64,000 nt of DNA, from NCBI GenBank assembly GCA_035405645.1, contig DAONJL010000006.1, positions 10,921-74,920 of the forward strand, written 5' to 3'. This DNA comes from DAONJL01 sp035405645 [NCBI: bacterium]. Its GTDB lineage: Bacteria; JAGOBX01; DAONJL01. Below the pieces are notes generated by a model. It was given only the letters and a program-made list of their open reading frames with translations, was not told where the DNA came from and did no database searches. Made by a program: the position numbers and the translations under genes. The stretch's first letter is position 1; each line of letters begins with the position of its first letter. Shown one piece after another: positions 63,800 through 64,000 of this stretch.

Positions 63800-64000
63800 G
63801 TGATAAGCAAAAAACAAAAAAAAGTTCTTATCAAAAAGTATTATGAAATAATGCACACAATATTTCAAAACGATTTAAATCCAAACAATATTAAAGGTAA
63901 ATTTTTAACTCTTTATTTATGTTTTTTATCTATTTTACTTCTCTTTGTTATGACATCATTATATTTGAATGCAAAAAAGAATAAACTTTTAATAGATATA
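63800..64000 (+). CDS. FtsL/DivIC-like division protein, 3' end outside window
   Basis: 67 codons seen, open at the right edge. GTG start with AAGGTGA 7 bases upstream. A basic N-terminus of about 32 residues (KKQKKVLIKKYYEIMHTIF) is followed by one membrane helix (FLTLYLCFLSILLLFVMTSLY) and the beginning of a charged, probably coiled-coil region. Position after mraZ-rsmH and topology fit FtsL; sequence alone is too diverged to be sure. Confidence 0.7.
   Translation, partial: MISKKQKKVLIKKYYEIMHTIFQNDLNPNNIKGKFLTLYLCFLSILLLFVMTSLYLNAKKNKLLIDI

Overview
The window is 64 kb of dense, very A+T-rich bacterial chromosome (by eye, GC in the low to mid twenties). Every long reading frame is explained by the standard genetic code. 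I see no phage, insertion sequence or CRISPR array. The gene set fits a free-living bacterium with peptidoglycan and phospholipids: RodA/FtsW, the mra/fts cluster, phosphatidylserine decarboxylase, a SPOR protein, YidC and several membrane glycan enzymes. It also has a Firmicutes-like large SRP RNA and YlxM-Ffh. I cannot assign a phylum from sequence alone. The mix of sigma-54 regulators, a CarD-like factor, TPR/O-mannosyltransferase-like proteins and lysine 2,3-aminomutase, all at very low GC, suggests an uncultured candidate-phylum lineage. That is an inference.

Layout. 1-4.6 kb: the end of a sensor kinase, mtaB and a TMTC-like TPR membrane protein. 4.6-8.1 kb (minus): a GH13 enzyme, an NamZ-type N-acetylmuramidase with an apparent ATT start, and a sugar nucleotidyltransferase, which look like one operon. 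8.2-18.4 kb (plus): a flippase, aroK, thiE, an NtrC-type regulator, a B12-binding radical SAM protein, then ilvC-psd-aroD-valS. 18.5-25.7 kb (plus): tRNA-Glu(CTC), coaE, an HDOD protein, a SPOR protein, a PfkB kinase, a receiver protein lacking its phosphoacceptor Asp, a CarD-like protein, a KdtA-like remnant, an O-antigen ligase/TPR protein and pth. 25.8-30.6 kb (minus): an isopropylmalate-synthase-like enzyme, a dGTPase-like protein, a fused PP2C/anti-sigma-kinase protein, trpA and a small Cys-rich protein.

30.7-37.96 kb (plus): large SRP RNA, dnaX, ybaB, rpmH, rnpA, yidD, yidC, ndk, pyrC, pyrK. 38.0-41.8 kb (plus): lysine 2,3-aminomutase, an ATP-grasp ligase, RidA and a GT87-like glycosyltransferase. 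41.8-45.4 kb (mostly minus): rdgB, a HAD phosphatase, a PPC/DUF296 protein (plus strand) and umuDC. 45.6-49.1 kb (plus): the translation/secretion operon ylxM-ffh-rpsP-rimM-trmD-rplS. 49.2-57.4 kb (plus): a YfhO-like protein, a lone pilC, ecfT, rodA/ftsW and a large radical SAM protein. 57.4-58.2 kb: an intact Phd/YefM antitoxin beside a decayed RelE toxin. 58.4-62.0 kb: a molybdopterin operon (moeA, moaA, a moaC-MOSC fusion, mogA). 62.2-64.0 kb: the start of the division cluster (mraZ, rsmH, an ftsL-like gene) with a candidate MraZ operator and an unexplained 17-bp inverted repeat.

Recurring features are ATGA or longer overlaps between successive genes, two tail-to-tail overlaps, near-consensus TTGACA/TATAAT promoters, and two genes (umuD and the DUF296 gene) whose promoters lie so close to the start codon that the mRNAs should be leaderless. 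No complete undescribed multi-gene system is evident. The best leads are the ATT-started namZ cluster, the kamA/ATP-grasp/ridA cluster, the operator-like palindrome at ylxM, and the inverted repeat between rsmH and ftsL.
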